Shown here in pieces: positions 53,152-61,678 of a stretch of 64,000 nucleotides of DNA. The stretch is from JAHRVQ01 sp029941905. GTDB taxonomy: Bacteria > Pseudomonadota > Gammaproteobacteria > Pseudomonadales > Azotimanducaceae. Each line of letters starts with the position of its first letter. The first letter of the stretch is position 1. The position numbers were made by a program, and so were the translations under genes. The notes beneath the pieces are model-generated. The model ran no database searches. It was not told the DNA's origin and saw only the letters and a list, made by a program, of their open reading frames with translations. The stretch covers positions 1-64,000 of the forward strand of contig JAPYTQ010000021.1 in the NCBI GenBank assembly GCA_029941905.1. Direction: 5' to 3'.

Positions 53152-54798
53152 ATGACAGAATCAAATTCCAGCGAAAATCAGGACCCGATACTAGATGTAC
53201 TGGTGGTAGGTGCTGGATTCTCCGGTATGTACCTTGTACAAAAACTCAGGTCCCTGGGCGTCAGTTTTCGAGTACTCGAACAGGGAAGTGATATCGGCGG
53301 TACCTGGTACTGGAATCGCTACCCCGGTGCACGTTGCGATATACCCACTATCGAGTATTCCTACAGTTTTGACCCGGAGCTTGAGCAATCCTGGGACTGG
53401 CAGGAACTGATGGCGGCGCAGCCCGAGATTCTAACCTACGCGAATCATGTCGCAGATCGCTATGACCTGCGTCGTGATATCGAATTCAATACCCGGGTGA
53501 GTGCCGCCACATTCGACGAATCCGAAGCCTGCTGGCGGGTAGAAACCAGTAGTGGCGATACTTGCAGGGAGTATGCGGCGAGATTTTTTATTATGGCCAC
53601 TGGCTGCCTGTCTGTGCCTAACTGGCCTGATATTGACGGCCGGAACAGCTATGAGGGCAGAGTCATGCACACTGGCCTGTGGCCTCACGAGAAGGTTGAT
53701 TTTACCGGCCAGCGAGTGGGGATTATCGGTGCCGGTTCATCAGCGGTGCAGTCCATCCCTGTCATCGCAGAGACAGCCGAGCAGCTCACGATATTTCAAC
53801 GCACACCTGTCTACACGTTTCCCGCTGGCAATCAACCGCTGGATGATGAGTTTCGGGGTGACATCAAATCGCGTTATGCCGAGATACGCGCTGCCCAGCG
53901 TGAATCATTTGCAGGCATGGCGTTGTATGGCGTCATGGGGCGACTGCAGGAAGTGGGTACCGATAAGATCGGGGATTGTGACGAAGCAGAGCGCCTGCAA
54001 CGATTGGCAAAAGAGGGTCTGACCTCCCTTAGACGTTACGCTGATGTGGGTGTGGATCTCGCCGCGAACGAGATGGCCTGTGACCTGTACCGTCAATATG
54101 TGCGAGATGTGGTTGATGATCAGGACACAGCTCAGGCGCTTATGCCTCGGGGCTACCCCATTGGTTGTAAGAGACAGGTGGTTGACATTGGTTACTACGA
54201 AGCCTTTAACCAGGACAACGTGGTGCTTGTCGACCTGCGTAAAGAACAGATTGACTCTATTAACAAAACCGGCATTGCCACCTCGGCTGGTCAGTACGAT
54301 TTTGATATGTTGATCTACGCCACCGGCTTTGACGCCATGACTGGCGCGATAAACAGCGTAAATATTCGCGGTCGCGATGGTGAAGCCCTTAAGGATCACT
54401 GGCATGCCGGGCCGAAAAGCTACCTCGGGCTGCAGATTGCAGGTTTCCCTAATCTGTTTACTGTCACTGGACCCGGTAGCCCATCTGTCCTCTCTAATAT
54501 GATGGTCTCGATTGAACAGCACTGTGATTGGATAGCCAGTTGTATTGCTCACCTGAATGCCAATGGCATTTCCACCATTGAGGCAGAACCGCAAGCACAG
54601 GAGCGCTGGGTAGAGCATGTCAATCAGGTCGCGAGCAATACCATGCTGACCACACCGAGCTGTAACTCCTGGTATCTCGGGGCGAATATTCCTGGCAAGT
54701 CGCGGGTGTTCATGCCTTATGTGGGTGGCGTCGGTGCCTATCGGGACAGGTGCGACGCGGTGGCGAGAAACGGTTATGAAGGTTTTGTACTTGCCTGA
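53152..54798 (+). CDS. Baeyer-Villiger-type flavin monooxygenase (first of two)
   Basis: 548 residues, class B FMO. FAD motif VVGAGFSGMYLV, then GGTWYWNRYPGARCD, NADPH fold GIIGAGSSAVQ. The Baeyer-Villiger fingerprint FxGxxxHTxxWP reads YEGRVMHTGLWP, with Tyr at the first position. Such enzymes insert one oxygen into a ketone, giving an ester or lactone, using NADPH and O2. Close to cyclohexanone-type oxygenases in motif. 73 bp separate it from the second copy; the two proteins are clearly diverged paralogues. Confidence 0.9.
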   Translation: MTESNSSENQDPILDVLVVGAGFSGMYLVQKLRSLGVSFRVLEQGSDIGGTWYWNRYPGARCDIPTIEYSYSFDPELEQSWDWQELMAAQPEILTYANHVADRYDLRRDIEFNTRVSAATFDESEACWRVETSSGDTCREYAARFFIMATGCLSVPNWPDIDGRNSYEGRVMHTGLWPHEKVDFTGQRVGIIGAGSSAVQSIPVIAETAEQLTIFQRTPVYTFPAGNQPLDDEFRGDIKSRYAEIRAAQRESFAGMALYGVMGRLQEVGTDKIGDCDEAERLQRLAKEGLTSLRRYADVGVDLAANEMACDLYRQYVRDVVDDQDTAQALMPRGYPIGCKRQVVDIGYYEAFNQDNVVLVDLRKEQIDSINKTGIATSAGQYDFDMLIYATGFDAMTGAINSVNIRGRDGEALKDHWHAGPKSYLGLQIAGFPNLFTVTGPGSPSVLSNMMVSIEQHCDWIASCIAHLNANGISTIEAEPQAQERWVEHVNQVASNTMLTTPSCNSWYLGANIPGKSRVFMPYVGGVGAYRDRCDAVARNGYEGFVLA

Positions 54799-54871
54799 TT
54801 GCAGGTAAAATAGTTACCGTTACAGGCTTGTACGGGGCAGTAACGACCCTACTGCGTAAAAGGAGATACAT

Positions 54872-56506
54872 GTGACGTTAACTTCAGATGCTTCCAGCCA
54901 AGAGGAACCTGAACCGGTGTGGGATGCTTTGATCATTGGTGCCGGATTTAATGGGGTGTACCAGCTTCACCGGCTGCGCCAGGAGGGGTTTTCTGTTCGC
55001 TTGGTTGAGGCTGGAGCAGGGCTAGGGGGTATCTGGCACTGGAATTGTTATCCGGGTGCCAGGGTGGACTCACACGTTCCCAACTATGAATTCTCGATTC
55101 CTGAACTGTGGCAGGACTGGACCTGGACCGAAAGATTTCCTGGGGTTGATGAATTGCGGCGTTATTTTGATTACGTCGACAGAAAGTTGGACCTGAGCCG
55201 TGATATCGAGTTTAACACCCGGGTCACCTCCGCCGAATTTGACGTGGATAGCAACCATTGGCTGGTGGGTACGGGCGATGGCCGTACTATCAGAACGCGT
55301 TTTTTAATACCCTGCCTTGGCTTTGCCGCAAAAACCTATATTCCTGAATTTGTCGGGCTGCAGACGTTTGAGGGTATCTGCCATCACACGGGTACCTGGC
55401 CACAGGATGGTCTGGATCTGGCCGGTAAGCGAGTCGGTGTCATTGGCACGGGTGCGAGTGGCGTCCAGGTCATACAGGAAGCGGCGAAGGTGGCATCTCA
55501 CTTGACTGTATTTCAACGCACGCCGATGTTGGCGTTGCCCATGCAACAGCAAAAGCTTGACGCCGAGAGCCAACAACGCAATAAAAAGAACTATGCCGAG
55601 CAGTTTCGTAAACGCGCAGAAGCCAGTTCCTCGTTCTTCGATATCACGGCAGATAATCGGGCGGCGCACGAGGTGCCCACGGCAGAGCGGCTTGAAGTCT
55701 TCGAGGCGGCGTGGGAAAAAGGCGGTTTCCATTTTTGGGCCGGAACGTTCAGCGATATCCTCACGAGTGAAGAATCCAACCGCCTTGCTTACGATTTTTG
55801 GCGCGACAAGACCCGCGCCAGGATCAATGATCCAACCCTGATCGAAAAGCTCGCACCCACCGAACCATTACATCCGTTTGGTTGCAAACGTCCGTCGCTG
55901 GAACAGAACTTTTACGAGGTTTTTAACCAGGACAATGTCACCCTGGTGGATCTGCGCGCAGCCCCGATCCAGGAAATCACTCCCACGGGTGTGCTCACAC
56001 CTGACGATTTACATGATCTTGATGTGCTGGTACTGGCAACGGGGTTTGATAACAGTACAGGTGGTCTGACCCAGATCGATCTGAGAGGAACCCATGGCCA
56101 ATCGATGAAAGAATGCTGGGCGAATGGCGTCAAGACGCATCTTGGATATGCGGTACCCCATTTTCCTAACTTGCTGATGCTCTATGGTGCACAGAGTCCA
56201 ACCGCGTTTTGCAATGGTCCGACCTGTGCTGAGCTACAGGGCGAATGGGTTGTTGACTGTCTGACCTATCTCCGCGATAACCAGCACACTCGCATAGAAG
56301 CCACGGACGAAGCCGCAGAAACCTGGGGACAACTGCTCGACGAAGTAGCCAACAGTACGCTGCTGCCGCAAGCGGATTCCTGGTACATGGGCGCTAACAT
56401 TCCCGGCAAGCATCGGGAGCTTTTGTACTATCCGATGGTACAGGACTATCTGTCCCAATGTCGCAGTGCCGTGAATAACAATTACGAAGGATTCGAATTG
56501 AGCTGA
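54872..56506 (+). CDS. Baeyer-Villiger-type flavin monooxygenase (second of two)
   Basis: 544 residues from GTG 54872 with SD AAAAGGAGATA. FAD motif IIGAGFNGVYQLH, GGIWHWNCYPGARVD (Ile for the usual Thr), fingerprint FEGICHHTGTWP (canonical), NADPH fold GVIGTGASGVQ. C-terminal WYMGANIPGKHRE matches its neighbour's WYLGANIPGKSRV. Same reaction type; substrates may differ. Followed by the Kef-type gene after 65 bp. Confidence 0.9.
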   Translation: MTLTSDASSQEEPEPVWDALIIGAGFNGVYQLHRLRQEGFSVRLVEAGAGLGGIWHWNCYPGARVDSHVPNYEFSIPELWQDWTWTERFPGVDELRRYFDYVDRKLDLSRDIEFNTRVTSAEFDVDSNHWLVGTGDGRTIRTRFLIPCLGFAAKTYIPEFVGLQTFEGICHHTGTWPQDGLDLAGKRVGVIGTGASGVQVIQEAAKVASHLTVFQRTPMLALPMQQQKLDAESQQRNKKNYAEQFRKRAEASSSFFDITADNRAAHEVPTAERLEVFEAAWEKGGFHFWAGTFSDILTSEESNRLAYDFWRDKTRARINDPTLIEKLAPTEPLHPFGCKRPSLEQNFYEVFNQDNVTLVDLRAAPIQEITPTGVLTPDDLHDLDVLVLATGFDNSTGGLTQIDLRGTHGQSMKECWANGVKTHLGYAVPHFPNLLMLYGAQSPTAFCNGPTCAELQGEWVVDCLTYLRDNQHTRIEATDEAAETWGQLLDEVANSTLLPQADSWYMGANIPGKHRELLYYPMVQDYLSQCRSAVNNNYEGFELS

Positions 56507-56571
56507 TGTCAGCAATGGTGGGCGCAATGTTATAATTGTGCCTCTTAGCTAATGCTTCAGTCAGGTAAGTT

Positions 56572-58134
56572 ATGGAAACTATCTGGGTAGTAGTCGCGTT
56601 TTTTTGCGGGTTCCTGGTAAAGCAAATAAATCTTCCTCCGCTCATCGGTTACCTCGCGGCTGGTTTTGCGCTTCACGCGCTCGGGGTTCAGCCGGACAAT
56701 TCGCTTACATTCCTGTCTGACCTGGGCGTGACCCTCCTGCTGTTTACGATTGGCTTAAAGCTTAATATCAGCAATTTGCTAAAACCGGAAATTTGGGCTG
56801 GCGCAGTGGGTCACATGGGTATGATCATACTGCTGACTACTATCAACAGTCTTGTTCTGGGTTACTTTGGGTTTAAGTACTTTATCGATCTCCAATGGTT
56901 GACGGCGGCACTGATTGGTTTTGCAGTGGCCTTTAGCAGCACGGTGTGTGCGGTTAAAATCCTCGAAGACAGGGGTGAAATGAGTTCCCGCCATGGACAG
57001 GTCGCGATCGGAATTCTAATCATCCAGGATATCGCGGCAGTTGTTTTTGTTTCATTCTCAGCAGGTGAACCCCCGTCATTGTGGGCATTGACATTATTCC
57101 TACTGCCTTTGTTGATACCGCTGGTGTCCAGGTTGCTGCGACTCAGTGGTCATGGCGAGTTGTTGCCGCTTGCCGGACTCTTTCTGGCTATCACGGGCGG
57201 GGAGCTTTTCGAGTTGGTCGGGTTGAAGGCTCACTTTGGTGCCCTGGTTATCGCAGTACTGATAAGCAGGGACGAAAAAGCGGAAGAACTGGCGAAATCA
57301 TTACTCGCCTTTAAAGACCTTTTTCTGATTGGTTTTTTCCTGTCCATCGGTTTTACAGCGCTCCCCACTGTCGATATGTTAGGTGTTGCACTGATTATGG
57401 CAGTTGCGCTTCCCTTTAAGGCCGGGCTGTTCTACCTCTGGCTTACACGGCTGAAACTTCGTAGTCGTAGTGCTTTTCTGACGGCGCTGAGCCTGGCCAA
57501 TTACAGCGAGTTCGGCCTGATAGTGTGTTCGGTCAGTGTCAGTTATGGGTTGCTGGAACCCCAGTGGCTGGTGATTATGGCCCTGGCTGTAGCCATCTCG
57601 TTTATCTTTTCAAGTATTGTCAATATCCCGGCACATGCACTCTATGCACGCTGGAGGGGGCGGATTAGTCGCTTCGAACGACCAGAACGTCTGCCGGAGG
57701 ACAGTTTTTCCCATCCTGACGATGCGGTGATACTCGTGATAGGGATGGGGCGGGTCGGCACAGGTGCTTATGATATGTTTCACAATAGCCTGGATAAGAA
57801 TGTCTGTGGCATCGAGGTTGATCCGCAAAGAGTTACTGCGCATTGCAGCGATGGTCGCAAGGTGATCGCGGCTGACGCAGAAGATCCTGAATTCTGGGCA
57901 CAGGTTGAGCTACGAACTGTTAACCTGATTATGCTCGCCATGCCGAACTACCTGGATATTATTGAAGTTGTGAAACAACTTCAAAGCGCCGGGTACCTGG
58001 GTAAAACGGCGGGAATTGCCCGCTACGAGGATGAAAAGGAAAAGCTCCTGGCATCGGGTATCGATGTTGTGTTTGATTTCTATTTTGAAGCAGGTGCCGG
58101 GTTCGCTGATCAGAGTCTGCACTTGTTGGAGTAG
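56572..58134 (+). CDS. Kef-type cation/proton antiporter with TrkA-N domain
   Basis: 520 residues: an N-terminal CPA2 exchanger domain of about 12 spans (residues 1-365; LPPLIGYLAAGFALHALG, GVTLLLFTIGLKLNI, FSSTVCAVKILEDRGE), then a cytoplasmic NAD-binding RCK domain from about residue 380 (VILVIGMGRVGTGAYDM with the acidic end EVD). Exchanges K+ or Na+ for H+; the RCK part senses nucleotide or thiol state. Near YbaL/KefB in plan. Followed on the same strand by nhaA after 44 bp. Confidence 0.88.
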   Translation: METIWVVVAFFCGFLVKQINLPPLIGYLAAGFALHALGVQPDNSLTFLSDLGVTLLLFTIGLKLNISNLLKPEIWAGAVGHMGMIILLTTINSLVLGYFGFKYFIDLQWLTAALIGFAVAFSSTVCAVKILEDRGEMSSRHGQVAIGILIIQDIAAVVFVSFSAGEPPSLWALTLFLLPLLIPLVSRLLRLSGHGELLPLAGLFLAITGGELFELVGLKAHFGALVIAVLISRDEKAEELAKSLLAFKDLFLIGFFLSIGFTALPTVDMLGVALIMAVALPFKAGLFYLWLTRLKLRSRSAFLTALSLANYSEFGLIVCSVSVSYGLLEPQWLVIMALAVAISFIFSSIVNIPAHALYARWRGRISRFERPERLPEDSFSHPDDAVILVIGMGRVGTGAYDMFHNSLDKNVCGIEVDPQRVTAHCSDGRKVIAADAEDPEFWAQVELRTVNLIMLAMPNYLDIIEVVKQLQSAGYLGKTAGIARYEDEKEKLLASGIDVVFDFYFEAGAGFADQSLHLLE

Positions 58135-58178
58135 CACGTTCTGTTTTTTTGTCATCTGTTGTTTGACTGGGGTATTCA

Positions 58179-59543
58179 ATGAAAAATGTATTCGAGAAAG
58201 AGTATGTCGCGCCATGGGAAAAAGCGTTCGATCGGGTGCTTACGCCACTTGAAGATTTCATCCATCGACAAACCACCAGTGGCGTACTCCTTATGCTGTG
58301 TGCAATCGTTGCGCTGTTTATCGCTAACAGCCAGTGGAATGAGATCTATCACAATTTTCTTGAATTAAAATTCGTGATTGGAACAGAAGGTTTCCAGTTG
58401 TCGAAATCGGTACATCACTGGATCAACGATGGCTTGATGGCGGTCTTCTTTTTCGTTGTAGGGCTGGAGCTTAAAAGGGAAATCCTGGTGGGTGAGCTTG
58501 CCAATCCGAAGCAGGCGATCCTGCCAATCGTCGCAGCACTGGGAGGTATGCTGGTGCCGGTTTTGATCTACATTGGATTCAATACATCAGGGCACACGAT
58601 CAGTGGCTGGGGAGTCCCAATGGCGACAGATATTGCTTTCGCGTTGGGTGCCCTTGCATTGCTGGGTAGCAGGGTGCCAAAAAACCTCCTCACCTTTCTG
58701 GTCGCTGTTGCCATTGTTGATGACCTGGGTGCAGTACTCGTCATTGCATTTTTTTACACCGAGACAATCAACCTGTTTGCCCTGGCTCTGGCGGCTATCA
58801 CTTTGCTGATCCTTGTGAGCATGAATTTGGGCGGCATTCGAAATTCACTCCCCTACATGTTGCTGGGTATCGTGCTTTGGATAGCAACTTTAAAGAGTGG
58901 TGTTCATGCGACTCTTGCGGGTATTTTCCTAGCCTTTACCATCCCCATGCGGCCGAAGTTCGACCCGATACGATTTCTGGTGCACATTGACCAGCTGGTT
59001 GAGCGTATTAAACAGACATACCGGCGTGATGAAAACATTATTCGAAATGACCAGTTGCGAGCAGAGGTGTCTGCGCTGGAAAGGGGTGTGAAGCTGGTAC
59101 AGGCACCTGCTCAAATGCTTGAAAGAACTTTCCATCTGCCCTCAGCTTACCTGGTCATTCCTATCTTCTCGTTGGCCAATGCAGGAATACCCATCGATTG
59201 GTCTTCAATCGGCGACACGCTTACTGACCCGGTTTCGATAGGTATAACCGCCGGGTTGGTACTGGGCAAGCTAATTGGTATAGCAGGGTTCTCCTGGATC
59301 GTAGTAAAAATGGGGGTTACCTCCCTGCCGGTCGATGTGAATTTCAAACACATCATCGGCGTTGCCTTGATGGGTGGCATAGGTTTCACGATGTCAATTT
59401 TTATCGCGGAATTAGCCTTCGCCCATCACGCGCAAGATCTGTTGATGGCTAAAACCGGTATTCTGATTGCTTCTGTTCTGGCAGGCGGGTCAGGTTTCCT
59501 CTGGCTGTATTTCACCTGTGATAAAAATGCGGATCGAGGGTGA
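58179..59543 (+). CDS. nhaA: Na+/H+ antiporter NhaA
   Basis: 454 residues, longer than E. coli NhaA (388) mainly by an N-terminal tail and a hydrophilic insert (about 262-320, VERIKQTYRRDEN). Ion-binding Asp pair in VAIVDDLGAVLVIAFFYT, GLELKREILVGEL loop, and MGGIGFTMSIFIAELAF near the end. Exports Na+ or Li+ for two H+. The insert form is common in other bacteria. Ends before a strong terminator. Confidence 0.92.
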   Translation: MKNVFEKEYVAPWEKAFDRVLTPLEDFIHRQTTSGVLLMLCAIVALFIANSQWNEIYHNFLELKFVIGTEGFQLSKSVHHWINDGLMAVFFFVVGLELKREILVGELANPKQAILPIVAALGGMLVPVLIYIGFNTSGHTISGWGVPMATDIAFALGALALLGSRVPKNLLTFLVAVAIVDDLGAVLVIAFFYTETINLFALALAAITLLILVSMNLGGIRNSLPYMLLGIVLWIATLKSGVHATLAGIFLAFTIPMRPKFDPIRFLVHIDQLVERIKQTYRRDENIIRNDQLRAEVSALERGVKLVQAPAQMLERTFHLPSAYLVIPIFSLANAGIPIDWSSIGDTLTDPVSIGITAGLVLGKLIGIAGFSWIVVKMGVTSLPVDVNFKHIIGVALMGGIGFTMSIFIAELAFAHHAQDLLMAKTGILIASVLAGGSGFLWLYFTCDKNADRG

Positions 59544-59625
59544 GAGGAATTGCTTGCTCACAACACTTAATAGGCGTGTGTAAATACATACATATAGGTA
59601 TGTTTAAAACACGCTTTGCTAGTGC

Positions 59626-59662
59626 AAGGGGCGTCCTTCCCCCAAGGGCGCCCCTTCTTTTT
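59626..59662 (+). terminator. Rho-independent terminator of nhaA
   Basis: AAGGGGCG (59626-59633) pairs with CGCCCCTT (59649-59656); a T-G wobble and CCTT/AAGG extend the stem to 13 bp around a CCCCC loop. CTTTTT follows (59657-59662). A classical intrinsic terminator on the plus strand. Confidence 0.85.
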
Positions 59663-60176
59663 AGGTCTCCTTTGCAGTGTAACTTAAGTCTGTTGGGTAT
59701 CTTTCCCCACGATTGCTCAGTCCAGCAAACATCCCGCGGTCCCAGATAGCAGTAGAGGCGTTATTCTGGTTCCAGTCCATGACATAGAGTCGGTGCTGGA
59801 TTCGCCAGATGTCATTCTGCTTTGTAAAGTCATCCAGGTAGCGCCCAGCAACAATCATGTCGCTGTCGCCGTCTGGCGATGCGATTCTATGATAGGCATA
59901 ACAGTAGCTTTCTACCTTCGCCGACGATGCAGTCTGGTCCAGAAAGTAATAATTACTGACACTGTGCAGGGTCGCGGCGAGGCCTTTCAGGGCGACAATG
60001 GTGTTTTTCACAAAATCCGTCGCGAGTCCGTTGTTGGCGCCGTAATCGAAGGTGGCATTTTCATGATAACAACTGGCGAGTAATGTTTCGTCACAGCGAT
60101 CAATTGCCCTGCAATAGCGCATTATTATCTGGTGGATGTCCCGTTGGTCCAGTAAACCTCTGAGCTCAGAGTCCAT
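59661..60176 (-). CDS. SnoaL/NTF2-like protein
   Basis: 171 residues of the SnoaL_4 type (cystatin-like cone fold): LLDQRDIHQIIMRYCRAIDRCDETLLASCYHENATFDYG, then SYCYAYHRI and IVAGRYLDDF. This branch includes bile-acid dehydratase-like and ring-hydroxylating beta-subunit-like proteins with a His-Asp-Tyr pocket, but no reaction can be assigned. Its 3' end reaches the nhaA terminator. Confidence 0.75.
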   Translation of the reverse strand: MDSELRGLLDQRDIHQIIMRYCRAIDRCDETLLASCYHENATFDYGANNGLATDFVKNTIVALKGLAATLHSVSNYYFLDQTASSAKVESYCYAYHRIASPDGDSDMIVAGRYLDDFTKQNDIWRIQHRLYVMDWNQNNASTAIWDRGMFAGLSNRGERYPTDLSYTAKET

Positions 60177-60265
60177 GCTTTCCCCATTTGGTTGTTTAAC
60201 TTGAGGTTAACATGGGTGAGAGCCCTGGTCTGCCCTTGTCTGTTCTTGTCAGAGGCTCTGCCTGG

Positions 60266-60733
60266 TTACGATTGCCAGGTTTGTTTGACGACCCTGGTGC
60301 CGGGTTGTCCGGGATTAATCCAATAGGCCCAGACGGCGCGAGCAAGGTTCAGTTCGAAGATTAAATCAGCCGGGTCGTACTGGAAGCTAATGGCGTTTTG
60401 CACATCAGCCTTTTTTTTGTCATTCTCAACTATTCTGGCGGACCCTGAAATTTGAAATTCTTCGTCATTTTCGCCCAGAAATGCGTGAATTGTATAGCGG
60501 CCATCGTTTTGAAGGTCGTGAGCCTTGACGGTCCTGCGGCTGACCGACAACCATAGATTACCCATGGTAAAAATAGGGCAGACAGGCGCCATCCTGGGTC
60601 TGCCATCTCTTGCAACCGTTGCAATGAACCCAATACCATCCTGGTCCGGAGTGCTACCGGGCTGGAGTCGGAGCCGTTCGGCTGCTGTCGCCCAGTCGGG
60701 ATTAAGTTGGCTGAATTCTTTCCATGAAATCAT
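60266..60733 (-). CDS. PPOX-fold (pyridoxamine 5'-phosphate oxidase-like) protein
   Basis: 155 residues: GIGFIATVARDGRPRMAPVCPIF, LWLSVSRRTVKAHDLQNDGRYTIHAFLG, consistent with a split-barrel FMN- or F420-binding protein. Probable reductase or oxidase of unknown substrate. ATG 60733 with an SD-like GAGGTTAAC on the minus strand. It follows the enoyl-CoA hydratase gene on the same strand after 117 bp. Confidence 0.75.
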   Translation of the reverse strand: MISWKEFSQLNPDWATAAERLRLQPGSTPDQDGIGFIATVARDGRPRMAPVCPIFTMGNLWLSVSRRTVKAHDLQNDGRYTIHAFLGENDEEFQISGSARIVENDKKKADVQNAISFQYDPADLIFELNLARAVWAYWINPGQPGTRVVKQTWQS

Positions 60734-60850
60734 TGTTAACCTCGTGCTGGAGATTGGTTCAGGTTTCTAAAATCCCTTTCCCCCATTATTTTTTTCCTTT
60801 CATCCGCGTTGAGTTGGAAGGAGGGTCCTTTCCGTGTTGGTACCACTATT

Positions 60851-61678
60851 TCAACTCCTGTTCCCGTGAAATCGTTCGTAGTTCTCAATAGCCTTTTGAA
60901 CCATGGGCCGCCGTTTTCCTTCCGGTTTGCGTAGTTCAAACCCCGGATCTTTCTCCCCTGTCGCGCTGAGCAAATGCATTGTATGGGCGCTGTTGATATG
61001 GGCTTTGAATCCCTGGGTCTCCTGCATTTGATTGATGGCAAGCTTGATCATTCGCAACTGGAAGCTGTCGTTTTCTGCGACCCGCTGCGCATAGGCCAGG
61101 GTTTCCTCGTAAAGGCGCTCTTCTGGATAGGTGCGATTCACCAGTTCCAGCTTTTCAGCTTCGATGCCGTTGATAAACCTGCTTTCAAACAATAGTTCTT
61201 TTGCTTTGCGGGGATGCATATCCCAGGGCACTGAGAAGTATTGAAAATTGGTGCCGAGAAACATAGCGTCCTGGGCTGCGAAAATCATATCCATCGAAGA
61301 TGCGACCATCCATCCTGCGAAGATGCAATAACCCTGGACAACGGCTATGGTAGGTTTTGGCAAGTCACGCCAGCGCAAAGTGAAATCAACGTAAAGATCC
61401 TTTGATCGACGATATCGCCCCCTGACACCGGGGGCGATAGGGCGTTCTTGCTGGTCGGCCATTTCGTCCGGGGTGCCGAGGTCGTGTCCGGCGCAAAAAT
61501 GGTCTCCTTCTGCCATTAAAAGGATCACCTTGATGGCGTCGTCCTCGATTGCCTGGGTAAATGCCTGGTCCAGCTCTTCGAGCAATTTTCGGCTTTGCGC
61601 GTTTCGGTATTTTGGCCGGTTTAGAATTACCTTGCCCAATGCGCCTTCGGTTTGGAACTTAACATATTCGTAACTCAT
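60851..61678 (-). CDS. Enoyl-CoA hydratase/isomerase family protein
   Basis: 275 residues, crotonase fold. Oxyanion-hole segments AEGDHFCAGHDLGTP and VQGYCIFAGWMVASSMD; the long loop with RSKDLYVDFTLRWRDLPKP is unusual and found in a subset of crotonase proteins of hydrocarbon and steroid degraders. The catalytic Glu region is not canonical (FSVPWDMHPRKAKELL), so hydration is uncertain. The ATG overlaps the stop of the dehydrogenase gene by four bases, so the two are translated together. Confidence 0.82.
   Translation of the reverse strand: MSYEYVKFQTEGALGKVILNRPKYRNAQSRKLLEELDQAFTQAIEDDAIKVILLMAEGDHFCAGHDLGTPDEMADQQERPIAPGVRGRYRRSKDLYVDFTLRWRDLPKPTIAVVQGYCIFAGWMVASSMDMIFAAQDAMFLGTNFQYFSVPWDMHPRKAKELLFESRFINGIEAEKLELVNRTYPEERLYEETLAYAQRVAENDSFQLRMIKLAINQMQETQGFKAHINSAHTMHLLSATGEKDPGFELRKPEGKRRPMVQKAIENYERFHGNRS

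Noticed and set aside
53905..54618. 237-residue minus-strand frame inside the first Baeyer-Villiger gene
   Set aside because: Antisense shadow; the plus-strand protein has full FAD, NADPH and fingerprint motifs over this stretch.
60736..61041. 101-residue minus-strand frame overlapping the enoyl-CoA hydratase 3' end
   Set aside because: Out of frame with the hydratase and without a family pattern; probably a shadow.
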